Assembly: GCF_021917145.1 (NCBI RefSeq)
Contig: NC_061074.1
Location: 5,527,837-5,591,836, forward strand
Direction: 5' to 3'
DNA: 64,000 nucleotides
Origin: Hypomesus transpacificus
Taxonomy: Eukaryota; Chordata; Actinopteri; Osmeriformes; Osmeridae
The translations under genes and the position numbers were made by a program. Positions 1 to 12,600 of the stretch are shown piece after piece; the first letter of the stretch is position 1; every line of letters starts with the position of its first letter. Below the pieces are notes generated by a model. It was not told the origin of the DNA. It searched no databases and saw only the letters and a list, made by a program, of their open reading frames with translations.

Positions 1-67
1 CCTCAGCTGAGACATGGCATCTGTTACTTTGATCCATCGTTAAATGTTAATGTTTGTGTGTGTCTAG

Positions 68-1426
68 ATTGCAGGCTACCTCTATGGCACCAGTCCCCCT
101 GACAACCCCCAGGTGAAGGAGATTCGCTGTATCGTCATGGTGCCTCAATGGGGAACGCATCAGACTGTCCACCTGCCCAATCAGCTGCCTGGACATGAGT
201 ACCTCAAGGTCAGATGCGCACGCACACTCACCCACACACACACACCTAAACAATAAACAAACCTGCCCTAACCCTGGATCCTTATGTGACACCTCATATC
301 TCTCTCCTCTTCCTCCCCCTCTGCAGGAGATGGAGCCCCTGGGCTGGATCCACACTCAGCCCAACGAGTCCCCACAACTGTCCCCCCAGGATGTGACCTC
401 ACACGCCAAGATCATGGCCGACAACCCAGCCTGGGACGGAGAGAAGACCATCATAATCACCTGCAGGTAATACTCCCTCCTCATTTGGTCCAATTCATGT
501 TGTATGTCTTGTCTGCATTTAAGTTGACAGGCATCATCCAGATCAGTGTGCTCTAGATCTGTTTTAGTATTTTACCGAATTTCTGTCCATAAGCAAATTA
601 ATACTGTTTATATTTTCCCTAGTTCAGAACACAATAACTCAGTAGCTCCACTTTCAAACTCACAAACACATGCGTCACTTTAATTCCGTCCTCAAAATGC
701 TTAACCTGTGCTAACCTACATATACAAAAAACATCCTCCTTTCAGCTTCACCCCAGGCTCGTGCACACTCACTGCCTACAAGCTGACGCCTAGCGGCTAC
801 GAGTGGGGAAGACAGAATACAGACAAGGGCAACAACCCCAAGGGCTACCTGCCCTCCCACTATGAGAGGGTTCAGATGCTGCTGTCTGACCGCTTCCTGG
901 GCTTCTTTATGGTGCCTGGCCAGGTGTCCTGGAACTACAACTTTATGGGTGAGTAAAGGCATTTTAGATGACATTGTTAACCTCTGCTTCAACAGCTTTT
1001 AGTTTGTTGCAAAGATCTTTTCAACTTTGCCAGCTTAAAATCATGCACTTGCGTAATCTGTGGAAATATTTTGTAATTTATAAACTCTGATGAATTGAAA
1101 CCCAATTAACATGCATTCAAAACCTTGAAACCCGCGACCCGATCCCCGGACAAGCGGCAGATGACGACGACGACGAAAACCTTGAAATTCAACCCTTGAA
1201 AACCTTTTAACATACAATTAGTCTGTGCCATGACATGAGCCATCCTTATGACACATCGTTTTCCCTTTCAGGTGTTCGCCATGACCCCAACATGAAGTAC
1301 GACCTTCAACTGTCCAACCCAAAGGAGTTCTACCATGAGGTCCACCGACCTTCGCACTTCCTCAACTTTGCTTCGTTGCAGGAAGGCGAGGTCTACAATG
1401 CAGACCGTGAGGACATGTATTGCTAA
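68..1426 (+). CDS. prpf8: Pre-mRNA-processing-splicing factor 8, last four coding exons (partial)
   Basis: Prp8 is the central scaffold of the U5 snRNP and of the spliceosome active site in the nucleus. Four exons are visible: 68-208, 327-466, 746-948 and 1272-1426, with the stop at 1424-1426. All introns are GT-AG and phase is kept throughout. The translation matches my memory of the vertebrate C-terminus nearly residue for residue, including [57 protein letters not shown] and HRPSHFLNF. This is the Jab1/MPN-like domain and the C-terminal tail that regulates the Brr2 helicase. Human retinitis pigmentosa (RP13) changes cluster in the HRPSHF tail, which is intact here. The gene enters from the left, so most of the roughly 2,335-residue protein lies outside. 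The last intron carries a 45-bp retroposed scrap. Confidence 0.97.
1131..1175 (+). repeat. 45-bp truncated retroposon tail with 12-bp target-site duplication
   Basis: The insert lies between two exact copies of AAAACCTTGAAA (1119-1130 and 1176-1187). It resembles the 3' end of common fish short retroposons (GCGACCC...CCGGACAAGCGG) and ends in a short ACG repeat. The direct repeats and simple tail are seen; the family assignment is inference. It sits in the last intron of prpf8. Confidence 0.5.
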
Positions 1427-2748
1427 GTGAGACCACACACCCACTGACTGCCAGGCTACCATCTTTGTACACAATATATTTGTATGGGGACCTTCTGAAA
1501 ATTGGTCCATTTGTGATAAAAGCATTTGAGCATTTCTACCAATGTTATGAGACAATTGGAAGTCAGCTTATCAGTTTAGGGACACTTAAGTTGGCCTTTT
1601 TGTTTGTTTCCTAAGTTTTACATGTATTTTGTTATTTCCAAATGCCCTCTTTTCCCTCACAATTGGTTTTCGGCAAGGCGTTCACATGAGATCTCCACAA
1701 CCTGTTTGTTTCATGCAGCTTATCTTGGACACAAGTGAACTGGTGTTTGTGCAGCGTTACTGCTGCATATCTCGTAGTTTATATAGATGTGGAATTTCTT
1801 TTCATAGGGGATAGAAAACGTATTTTCCCAGGTAGAAACAAATGTAATTGAAAGTGACGTCTGTCTGTTTTTTTTACGCTAGCAATCATTACCCGTATGC
1901 TATGTTGTGCATTAATTGTGGACACTGTAGGTTAAAGGGTCAAAATAAAGAACTTTTATAATAACCATTGCCTCAAGATTTGTGTCTTGGTGATTTGTAG
2001 TTTCGAAGTAATTTTGTTTTGGCAAATAACATCAAAATTACTTGATTGTTTTATTTCCAGTATAGGCTTGACGCTGCTTGTTTTGGCCGCAGTTTATTTA
2101 AATTGTAACGTAAATAGGCGCTTGAGTTCACTCTTTAAAACACATTAACTTCCATAATGTTTGAGGATATCAATCGCATTTTCTTCTTTACTCAATGATC
2201 AAGTGTAGAACAATGTAATATCCTCATTTGCCTTGCCATAAGAGGAAATACAATTTGCATGCGCCGTCACATCCATTAAAGCACGGTTGACCTGGTAAGC
2301 CAAGCCTCTGTTTTTATAGAACGGTCGTGCTCGCTTGTGGTGTAGCCTACGGGAGCACACTCGTATTACATTGGTCAGAGAAGTAGGAGGGTTTTGTATT
2401 GAAAAACAAGTGAGGGAGTCTAGAGTGGAGTACCAAAACAGAACTCAATGTTCCTTTTATTCCTTTCGGGATAGATTTACATTTTCTTGCACATAAATTC
2501 GTGTGACGTAATATCGGAAGACTGCAGTTGTAATGTGCAACCTGTAAGGTAGAGGCATTCTGTGTAGCGGACAAGATGTCTGCACTTGCAATAAATGCAT
2601 TTGAAACAACGCGCTAATGTATTTCCAGTTGAGATGCAATTTCGCTTTCGTTGTGTCACAGATGATATGCCATATGTCAGGGTGACTCTTTGATTTCTCG
2701 TAGAGTTTCTGTTCTGTTGTTGTACACCGTTTATAGGCTACGAGCAGC
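1427..2748. other. prpf8 3' UTR and prpf8-rilp intergenic region
   Basis: About 530 bases of prpf8 3' UTR run to the poly(A) signal at 1944-1949. The remaining 800 bases up to the rilp start codon hold no recognisable coding sequence, and the short minus-strand frames here match nothing I know. The rilp promoter and 5' UTR should lie in the last few hundred bases. I see no clear TATA box. Confidence 0.6.
1944..1949 (+). terminator. prpf8: prpf8 poly(A) signal
   Basis: AATAAA lies about 520 bases after the prpf8 stop codon. It is the first canonical signal downstream and no other gene separates them. Confidence 0.7.
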
Positions 2749-3581
2749 ATGGAGAGCAACTGCGAGAGGAATGAACAGACCGATGATAAAAATACAGAGG
2801 GTTGTTTTGAAAGAACATGTTTAACTCTAACTGTAGACGATGTTTACGAAATAGCCAAACTGATTGGTTCCGAAGTGGAAAAACTTATTGACGGTTACGG
2901 TAAAGAGAGCGCTCTCGGACTCGTGCCTAAAATAGTAAAAGTTCTCGAGCTGTTAGAGAGCTATGCCTCACGAAATAATGCCCTCAAATCAAAAGAAGAG
3001 GAATTATACAAAGCTTTCGAAACATTACAGGTACAGCAACAGAAAAAAAGAGTTTTAAAAGAAAACGAAGATTGCAACAAGAATGAAATACGGGTGAGTA
3101 AATGCGGCAATGTTAAAGGCATCAAATGGTTGTTCATTTGAACTTAAGGCCTTTAGTTTGCGCATGTCATTGTGTGACGAATGAACCCATGTCATATTTT
3201 TCCTGTCTTAAATATATAGGCCAATCATGTTATATAACCTGTTAAAGTTCAGAAAATGTGGCGTTCTAATAATGTGCCAATCTGTAGCCATTTGGTCAGT
3301 TGGCAAAACCCCCAGTGTGCTTGTTTGACAGATCGCACATGCGGAAGGTATCTCGGCTAAAGCTACGTATCATGAAGACAGATGACTTCATGTTAGTATC
3401 AGGATCACGTGTTGAATATGAGTAAAGGGATTGTCCATGCTGTTTACATTTAGCCCCAGTGACCAAAACAATTCTGTCCAGTTGTGCTCTTTTAATGCAC
3501 TAATTTGGAGAAGAATGCAAGGTTGAATCTCAGAACAAGTTCTTTGTAGTTTATTGATAAGAAATTCATAAGGCCATTCAA

Positions 3582-3618
<37 letters not shown>

Positions 3619-6600
3619 GGGGTCTGGTGATGTCCAGATGCAAAGGGATACATTATCCACCTTCTAATGAATCTTCTTTCAAGAGTTGTGAGGTCCATTG
3701 TTCACTCCAGTGTAGCCCTCCCGCCTCCCCTCCAGAATGCTGACTATTGCATTCCTCTCCTCAATAAAAGATACACTCTCCTGCAAGGCCTATTTCTCAC
3801 TTTCACAGACACAGTCACATCTTGGTGCATAATCATACATTTGGAATATGAGTTCATCATTATCATTACTTTTTATATCTGGAGCATTGATTATATTGGG
3901 AATATATGTTCAGCATTGTCATTACACATTTTGTATATCTGTGGTATTGATTATCTTTTTATTCAACAGAGACATAGAACATATGAAATAGCAGCATTGA
4001 ATTAGCAGCATAGATTTCATTCCTCCACAAGAGACAATTATAAACTATAGACTGCATGACAATCTGTTTTCCTAGTTGACCTTGTACCTTTCGGTATCCA
4101 AATGTGTGTTTTCCCCTGTCCCCCTGCAGGAGGTGCGACAGGAGGAGGAGCAGTGGAGGAGGAGGTGTGAGGAGCTGCAGGCCCAGGTGCTCCAGCTACA
4201 GGGAGACAACCAGGAGCTGCAGAGCCGTCTGAAGGGCAACCATGCGCAGGAAGGTTGGTTTGAGTGTAGAGGCTCTTAGAGACTCATGACCATAAACACA
4301 CAGACACCGAGCTAAATACACTCCCACTGCATGAAAACACCATATTGTAGTGCAAGTCACATGAATAGTGATTGTGCTGAACAGTGGTTGTGTTTACACA
4401 TTGTTGTATACTTGTGGTCATGGGAGAAAACACTGGCTGACCATGGAATCCCTTTGCACTTCCCTTTTGTCCCCTTTTGGAAGTGGGTGTGTGACTATCA
4501 TGCTAAGTATTATTACGGAAATAATACACTTCTGCTCCAACAGGAATTTCAAAAGTGAAATCTATTTGTCTCCTGAGCGATGGTTCAGTATAGCAGTGCC
4601 CTAACCAATACTTGGTCAGAAGCTCTTAGAAGCAATTTTAGTTTGATTTGACTTTTTCATAGGATGTGTGATATACAGTATGTTCTTGAGAACGTGATGG
4701 ATTTTATGTTATACACATTGTCAGTATTTTCTATTAATAAGATCTTAATTAACTCTACAAAATGGAATTTAACAGGATTTGTTGTAATACAAAGTCATGT
4801 GGCATTATTTACAGGAATGTAAGGGTTCCCAACCTGATAGGCACATATTTCCTTGAAGGAGAAGAAGTCTATATGTGTGCTGGGAAATAACATGATAATT
4901 CAATTCAGTTTCACTTCAGCAAAAGCATCTGCCCATGTTCATTTTCCCAGAGGCTGCAAAGACAATCTAATAAGGTTTATAATTACATTTAAGACATTTA
5001 AGAAGTTATATCACAGGCCAGTATCAGAATCAACCAACCTATATTATGCTGTTTAAACCTGTAATATCTAGATTGCTCTTACCAGCTTTGATAAACTTGG
5101 CATGTCCATCCCTGGCACATACCCCACAAAGGTAGGTGCCATTAACCAAGCCATGGAGCCAGAATTAACTCACAGTATAGAATGAGGTCTTAAATACAGC
5201 CATGTGCAGAGGGTAATCCCATATTTAAGCCGTGACCTTAAACGAGTCTAGACTGAGGGTGTTTTGCTGTGGTACTTAGTCTCAGGTGACCGTTGATGGT
5301 CTATAGCAGTGTTTTTCAAACTTTTTGTGCCCAAGGCACACCAAAAGGCATGTCAAAATCTCAAGGCACACCTGTATTCATATCTGTGCAAAGCGCCTCT
5401 ATAACATGTGTTATCACTCTGTAAACGTTTATTTTTATTTACTGATGTTATGGTGAAAGGTGCCCTCGCTGAGGGTCCAATTAGAATGAAGAAAAAAAGG
5501 GAGACTTGGATATCCAGTAGAATCATAACTCTTTGTATTAAATACTTGTAAAAACAATGAATTCATTGAGGTGTTGTTGGGTGTATGTGGTAAAGCACAA
5601 ACAGAAAATATACAAAATGCAGGTGTCATGCATAACTCAGAAATTAATACATAACTCTGTAGTACCATTTGAATGATACATTATACAGGGAACTAGCCCT
5701 TGTGAGGCCAACAATGACGTTGTTTCACTGGGCATACAACGTGACTTCCATGTATGACTGAAGTGACCTATATACAAGGGTACCACACTATAAAAACCTT
5801 TAAAGACAACCAAGTACAAGAAAGTGCAAAAGTGCCCGGACCAAGCTGCCACTCCATCCGAATGTGCCATAAAGCAAACCAAAAACATTTGTAACGTGCG
5901 GAGTAGAGTCATGTGACCAACGTGATTTCCATATATGGTCATTTAAATAGACACGCATTATGGGCAACTGGGCAACTTAACTTACCAACTAATGCCAAAT
6001 ACAATTAGTCAAAAAACTATATTACTACTTATTAAATATTTACTGACAAACTAATTCTATAATTAATTTGAACGTTTGTAAACTTACAACTAATGTATAT
6101 TTGAATCAGCATTTAAACATTTTATATTGTACATTTGCTATTTAACATTTGCTATTTTGCCTGCTTACAAGCTAGTGAGAAACATGTGCCTGTCGTTGCT
6201 CGCAGATTTTTTTAATTATTGGTGGTACTGAAGAGAGGGCCACTCGCAAGTCCTGTTCAACGGAGAGGCGTGACCTCCTGTTGCTCTTCATGTAAACTAG
6301 AGTAGAGAATGCCAACTCACACAGGTAGGTAGTGGGAAAAAGAAGAAGTTGTTCAATCGCGTGGCGGGAGATAGTTGGGTACTCTGATGCAGAAGCCAAC
6401 CAAAACTGATCCAGTGGGAGCTCACTAAATTTGAGTTTCATTGTGCGGTCCATCCGGAGCTCTGCACATTCCTCTCTTTCCCTCAAAATGAGCTTTTGTG
6501 TTGAGGATTCCTGATTGAATGGGGCTCGAATCCAGTCAAAGTCCTCGATGTCGGCCACACGTGGAAAGTAGCGCTCAAACCTCTCTTTTAATGTCTGAAG

Positions 6601-9600
6601 GTGTTCAGCAAATAAAGCGCGCTCCCTAGCAGCCTGTGGCGCGGCTGATGCCAGTGGGAACATCTCCATGGAACCCTGTTCCAAAGCCTCCTGCCACAGG
6701 ATAAGCTTCCCCATAAACCCCCGAATCTTGTCTGTGGACGATAGAATGTTCTCATTTCTGCCCTGAAGCTTGGTGTTTAACTCGTTGAGATGCCCAAAAA
6801 TATCTGCAAGGTAAGCCAGCTTGGCGCCCCACCTCTGATCCGCGAGCTTGTCCTTATGAGGGACAGGGTGTTCCTTCGAAAACTCCAAAACCTATTCCCG
6901 CAGCTCATAAAGACGGGACAGGACTTTTCCCCGTGACAGCCAACGTACCTCTGTGAGGAGGCTTTGGTGGTCAGCTCCCATCTCAGCGCACAGTTGGGAG
7001 AATAGCCGAGACTTTAATGGCCTTGATTTGATGTAATTCACCACCTGCACAGATTGATCCAGCACCTCAGCCAACTCCGGGGGCATGGTTTTGGCAACTA
7101 ATGCCTCGCGATGTAAAATACAGTGGTTTGTCACAATATTTGGGTTTTGTTCTTTCACCTTGGTAACAAAACCTCTCACTCTCCCCGTCATGCATGCCGC
7201 ACCATCTGTACAAAGACTGACGCACATTTCCCAGGTCAGACCTTTCTCTTTTAAATAGTCATTAGTTACCCTGAATACCTCTTCCCCTGTTGTGTGGCTT
7301 TCCATTTCTTTACAGAATAAAAAAGTCTCTTTGATTGAATCACCATCAACATATCTGACGTTTGCCAGGAGTTGGGCAGCCCCGACACCTGCAATTTTTT
7401 TTAAAGCGGGGAGGATGAGCGTCTCCGCTATGTGTGTGGTTTTTTCTGCTTTGCAATAAGCTCCGCTAGCATATAACTTGCCTCCATAGCCTTATCAGAC
7501 ACTTTTACACAATCCAACAAATGGTCTTGCTGCCTCTGGTTCAGATCCTTCGCTCTTTTAAAGAAGGCCAAGTTTCTCTCAACGTGAAAGGGATGTTTGG
7601 TTTCCAAGTGCCTCTTCAATTTACTTGGCACCATGTTAGCATTAGCCAACTTCTCCCGACAGATTACGCACTCGGGATGGAGGCAGTTGACATCCCCGGT
7701 CCAGGTGAAGCCATAAGACAGGTAGCTTTCATGATACTGTCTGCTGACAGTCTTTCTTTTCTTCTCTTTAGGTGGTTCTTCTACGCTGACTGTCTGTGGT
7801 TTGCTCCTCACAATAAAGCGATCCATTTTATTTCTTATAATGACTTTTAGCAAAACTAGCTAACCGCAATCCGTTAATGTTGTTTGACAGGACATTCTGA
7901 GGTAACATTCTTAGAGCGTCTGTGTGTTGCGGCTCTAGCTCTTTGCGCGAGAACGGTTCGAACGCGTCACCAAGTCTATTAACTTGGACGCTGTGTGTGC
8001 CACCACCAAGGCTGATATTTTGTTACAAATCTTACTGGCGCTAAGCCATCAATTTTGATATTTTTTGGGCAACATTTGTATGGCTGTCACAAAATCCCAC
8101 GGCACACCTGGCCTTGCCTCACGGCACACCAGTGTGCCGCGGCACACCGTTTGGGAACCATTGGTCTATAGAATGCAGGCCATGAATATGTTATTGTGCC
8201 TACCATAAACAATGCTTCTTTAACTCTCTGATCATTTTTACTATTGATTGATGGATGATGTAGCCTACACACACTGAGTACCTGTCAATCATATTTGTAT
8301 AATGCAAATGATTTAAATGGACACATAAACCTTTGGTATAACTCTTTAATTTAGTTTATCTTCATTGATAGTGCTGTTTCATGTTGAACATCAATGAACC
8401 ACACTTTGGCCAACCTGACAGTGAAGAAATCCCAAATGATGCGGTTGTCTTCATGTTGACCCATGATGGACCACAGTGGGGATGTTGTATCATGTTTCCT
8501 GTGTTCTAGACCGCGTTCAGCGGCAGGAAAGGGAGGTGATGCTGAAACTGAAGGAGGTGGTGGACAAGCAGAGAGATGAGCTGAGGGCCAAACAACAGGA
8601 GATCACCAGTGTGTCCAAAGAGGTAGAAGCGGTAAGAATAGACACACACACACAGACTTGCTTTCTAATAATGTGTCAAAGGTTATTGTAAAGTCACCAT
8701 CTGTGTGTGCCATCAACGTGTTATACAGAGGTTATTACTGAATTTGTTGGGTACCTTGGAATTGTAAAATGTTTTATTACCTCTAGGTAGTTTCAAAAAC
8801 AATGGACATGGTGCTTTTTTCATAAATTCACCTGCAGACACACAGACATACACACACACAAAGCCCAATGTACTGTATCAGCTGCCACATAGGGAATGTT
8901 ACACAGAATACACAGTATGGACAAACACACAAGATGAAACATCCACAAGATTAGTGTCATAAAAACTACTTTCAGTCGATGAGACACATGAGTTTCTTAA
9001 CAAATCCGGGAAGGGCACTGACATAAAAATAGTAATGGTTATGACTTCAGTCAGCTGAACCACACCTTAGAGACAAGAACAAGTTCAGGCAACTGCTCCA
9101 CTCCTCTCTGTCAGTCTGATATAATGGCTTTACATACAGTCTGAACCAGCTGGGTTTGTTTTTGCTTTTACTCAGCTAAGCCAAGAGTCTCGATTAGTGT
9201 AGGAAAGGAAAGCTTCTTTTTGGGTGCTGTGGCTGTGTTCTAACATATGCCCTCTGTTGCTGCATCGGTTTAATTTGCATGTAGGTGTGTGTCCTATCAT
9301 TCATTTGTGTGTGTGTGTGTGCGCGTACAATTGCAGTTCCATTGACCTCAACACGTGTATGAATCAATTCACTCTCCCATGTGTCTGTGTGTGTCCACGT
9401 GTGACTGTGTCCTTGATTGTGGATCTATACGTGCTTGTCTGTAAACTATCCTTTATGGACTTGTGCTTTACCTGTGCGTGTATCGTCCAGCTCCAGGAGC
9501 AGTTGGAGCGCTTCATGAAGATGAACGGCGAGCTGAGACACAAGCAGACCATAGTGCAGACACAGGTGAAGAGCGCCGTGGAAAGGAAGGCCGACATGGA

Positions 9601-12600
9601 GGCAGACCTGAGGGAGAAACAGAAAGAGATAGAACGCCTCAGTTCCCAACTGGAGAAGGCCCACTCGCTCAGCGCTGCTGGCACGGTAAGGAGTGGTGTG
9701 TATGGAGTGGTGTGTGAGGAGTGGTGTGTAAGGAGTGGTGTGTAAGGAGTGGTGTGTAAGGAGTGGTGTGTAAGGAGGTGTGTGTAAGGAGTGATATGTA
9801 AGGAGTGTTGTGTGAGGAGTGGTGTGTAAGGAGTGGTGTGTAAGGAGTGGTGTGTAAGGAGTGGTGTGTAAGGAGTGGTATGTGAGGAGTGGTATGTGAG
9901 GAGTGGTGTGTAAGAAGTGGTGTGTAAGGAGTGGTGTGTAAGGAGTGGTATGTGAGGAGTGGTGTGTAAGGAGTGGTGTGTAAGGAGTGGCGTGTAAGGA
10001 GTGTTATGTAAGGAGTGGTGTGTAAGGAGTGGTGTGTAAGGAGGTATGTGTAAGGAGTGGTATGTGAGGAGTGGTGTGTAAGGAGTGGTGTGTAAGGAGT
10101 GGTGTGTAAGGAGGTGTGTGTAAGGAGTGGTATGTGAGGAGTGGTGTGTAAGGAGTGGTGTGTAAGGAGTGGTGTGTGAGGAGTGGTGTGTAAGGAGTGG
10201 TGTGTAAGGAGTGGTGTGTAAGGAGGTGTGTGTAAGGAGTGGTATGTGAGGAGTGGTGTGTAAGGAGTGGTGTGTAAGGAGTGGTGTGTAAGGAGTGTTG
10301 TGTAAGGAGTGGTGTGTAAGGAGTGGTGTGTAAGGAGGTGTGTGTAAGGAGTGGGATGTGAGGAGTGGTGTGTAAGGAGTGGTGTGTAAGGAGTGGTGTG
10401 TAAGGAGGTGTGTGTAAGGAGTGGTATGTGAGGAGTGGTGTGTAAGGAGTGGTGTGTAAGGAGTGGTGTGTAAGGAGTGGTGTGTAAGGAGTGGTGTGTG
10501 AGGAGTGGTGTGTAAGGAGTGGTGTGTAAGGAGTGGTGTGTAAGGAGTGGTGTGTAAGGAGTGGTGTGTAAGGAGTGGTGTGTAAGGAGGTGTGTGTAAG
10601 GAGTGGTATGTGAGGAGTGGTGTGTAAGGAGTGGTGTGTAAGGAGTGGTGTGTAAGGAGTGTTGTGTAAGGAGTGTTGTGTAAGGAGGTGTGTGTAAGGA
10701 GTGGTGTGTAAGGAGTGGTGTGTGAGGAGTGGGTTGATTTAATGAGCCATGATGTTTATTTAAGTGTTCACATTGCATATATTGCAAATAGGCATTCAGC
10801 ATCGTACATTCACTTAATCATAATCAGAATCAAAAAGGGGTTTATACATGAAAGTTTGCACAGACGAGGAATTTACTTTGGATGGAAGGTGCATATGTTC
10901 AACATATAGGGGTCACAAGTTTTGAATAGTGGTGTACAAGTCTAACTAAACTAACTACTAACTATACTAACTTAACCATGTATTCAAAACAGTGTTCACT
11001 GCCTCGCTTTGCTGGTTTGTGACACCCTACTGTGTTGTCATTCTTGGGAACATGACACCACCATCCCTCCCATACAATAACTGTCAGCCGAACTTTGATC
11101 TTTATAATTTGCCAGTGTTGTCCGCAAGTCTATAACTATAGCGTTTGACCCTTCTTGCACTCTCTACATAGTAGCAGTTAAAATCAATTGTTTTAAGTGT
11201 GGTAAATGGTGTGTTTTAAACAGGGGAGTCCATCTACGACACAGCTGGACCTGACCGACAAGATGATCATTGACATGAAGGATCCAAACAGGCCCTGTTT
11301 CACCAAGCAGGAGGTCAGGGAGATTCTGTCTGAGAGGAATGAGCTCAAGGCCAACCTCTTCCTGGTCCAGGAAGAACTTGCCTACTACCAGAGGTGGGTT
11401 GAATGTCTGTGGTCGCATGTGGGGGATGGTATCTAAAAGTTTTTGTTACTTTTGTTGTTAGTTTTTCTTCATTTATGTGTGTGTGTGTGTCTTGAAGGGA
11501 GATTTTAAATGATGAAAGGTGCCCGGGCTTCTTGTTGGATGCAATGCGGTCTGCCATTAAGAAGCAGAGAACAGTTATTAAGGCCAAGATGCTGGGGGTT
11601 CCAGTGGATGCCTGCAGCAGGTGAGACATGCACACACACACACACACACACACTCGCACAAATTAAGAATAATGACCCATGCCATAGTAATTATGAATTA
11701 CACAGTCAGACATGCAGTAGAAATGGAAACACACACTTACATTGTCTCCCTGTAATGATTGGTTTCCACAGCGATGAGGAGGATAAGGGCCCACTGTTTG
11801 AGAGGGGAGAAGCCCGAACAGAGACAGATGGCGCTGAGGACAAACCTGCCGAGTCTCGCATCAGAAACCTGTGAGTGCTGCTAACCTAGAAGTCATTGTA
11901 CATTTATGTGTTAACAGCATGTACAGTACGGGTTTGTTGTTTTGGTGGAAACGGTTCCAGAGTATAATCTGAGGGTCACTTTCAAGCAATACTAAGCACC
12001 TGTGTTAGTTGCGCGTGACATGAACATGTTAAGACCTCATCAGACTTAAACAGGCATGTGTTTAGACTGGAATGCCTGCTATATTCTGTCAATCTTAAAA
12101 ACAATGAGATTCAGCTATGTGTCAGCCACAGTCTTAAAGCCAAGGTCTCTTATTGTTCAAAGGTAAATAAGAATCAATGGGTTGGTTGGTTGGTTGTTTG
12201 GTTGGTTAGGCAGGTTTTTCGGCTTCTACTGAATACCTCAGCATAACTCACATGTCAGCATATATCAGCATGAACCCTCACTTTACCCTTACATAGAGGC
12301 ATATCACTTCTCAATGTTCAAGAAATGTGTGTAATAAGAAAGGGGTTCCACCCAGCTTTATTCTGAACAAATATTTTCTGCAAGGACAACCACAGGAACC
12401 TTATTGAAGGGTAGACAAACAACACCATTTATTACATTCCAATGACAGTGTCTAACACATTATCTGGGTCACCTGCCGTCATCCTGTATTTTATCCGTGG
12501 CTGGTGACAGACGGTCCTGACCCCTGACCTTTGTTTGTCGCCTCCTCCATTGTTTCTCAGCTTTGGCTTCCTGACCCGCTCAGGCAGCAGCCACAGCCCC

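Noticed and set aside
2347-2759. Overlapping minus-strand frames upstream of rilp
   Set aside because: No homology and no splice context; probably chance frames in the rilp 5' region.
3388-3698. Minus-strand frames with long proline runs
   Set aside because: The proline run is only the poly-G homopolymer read in reverse; no other protein-like features.
4256-5298. Short plus-strand frames in rilp intron 2 before the hAT
   Set aside because: No recognisable protein and no element ends; ordinary intron sequence.
7521-7850. 109-codon plus-strand frame
   Set aside because: It is the complement of the hAT BED-finger region; the minus strand has the recognisable domain.
9669-10802. 377-codon minus-strand open frame full of HTTPYTPLLTHHS repeats
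   Set aside because: It is the antisense of the 14-bp minisatellite; a 14-base period read in threes stays open by chance. There is no homology and it lies within a rilp intron.
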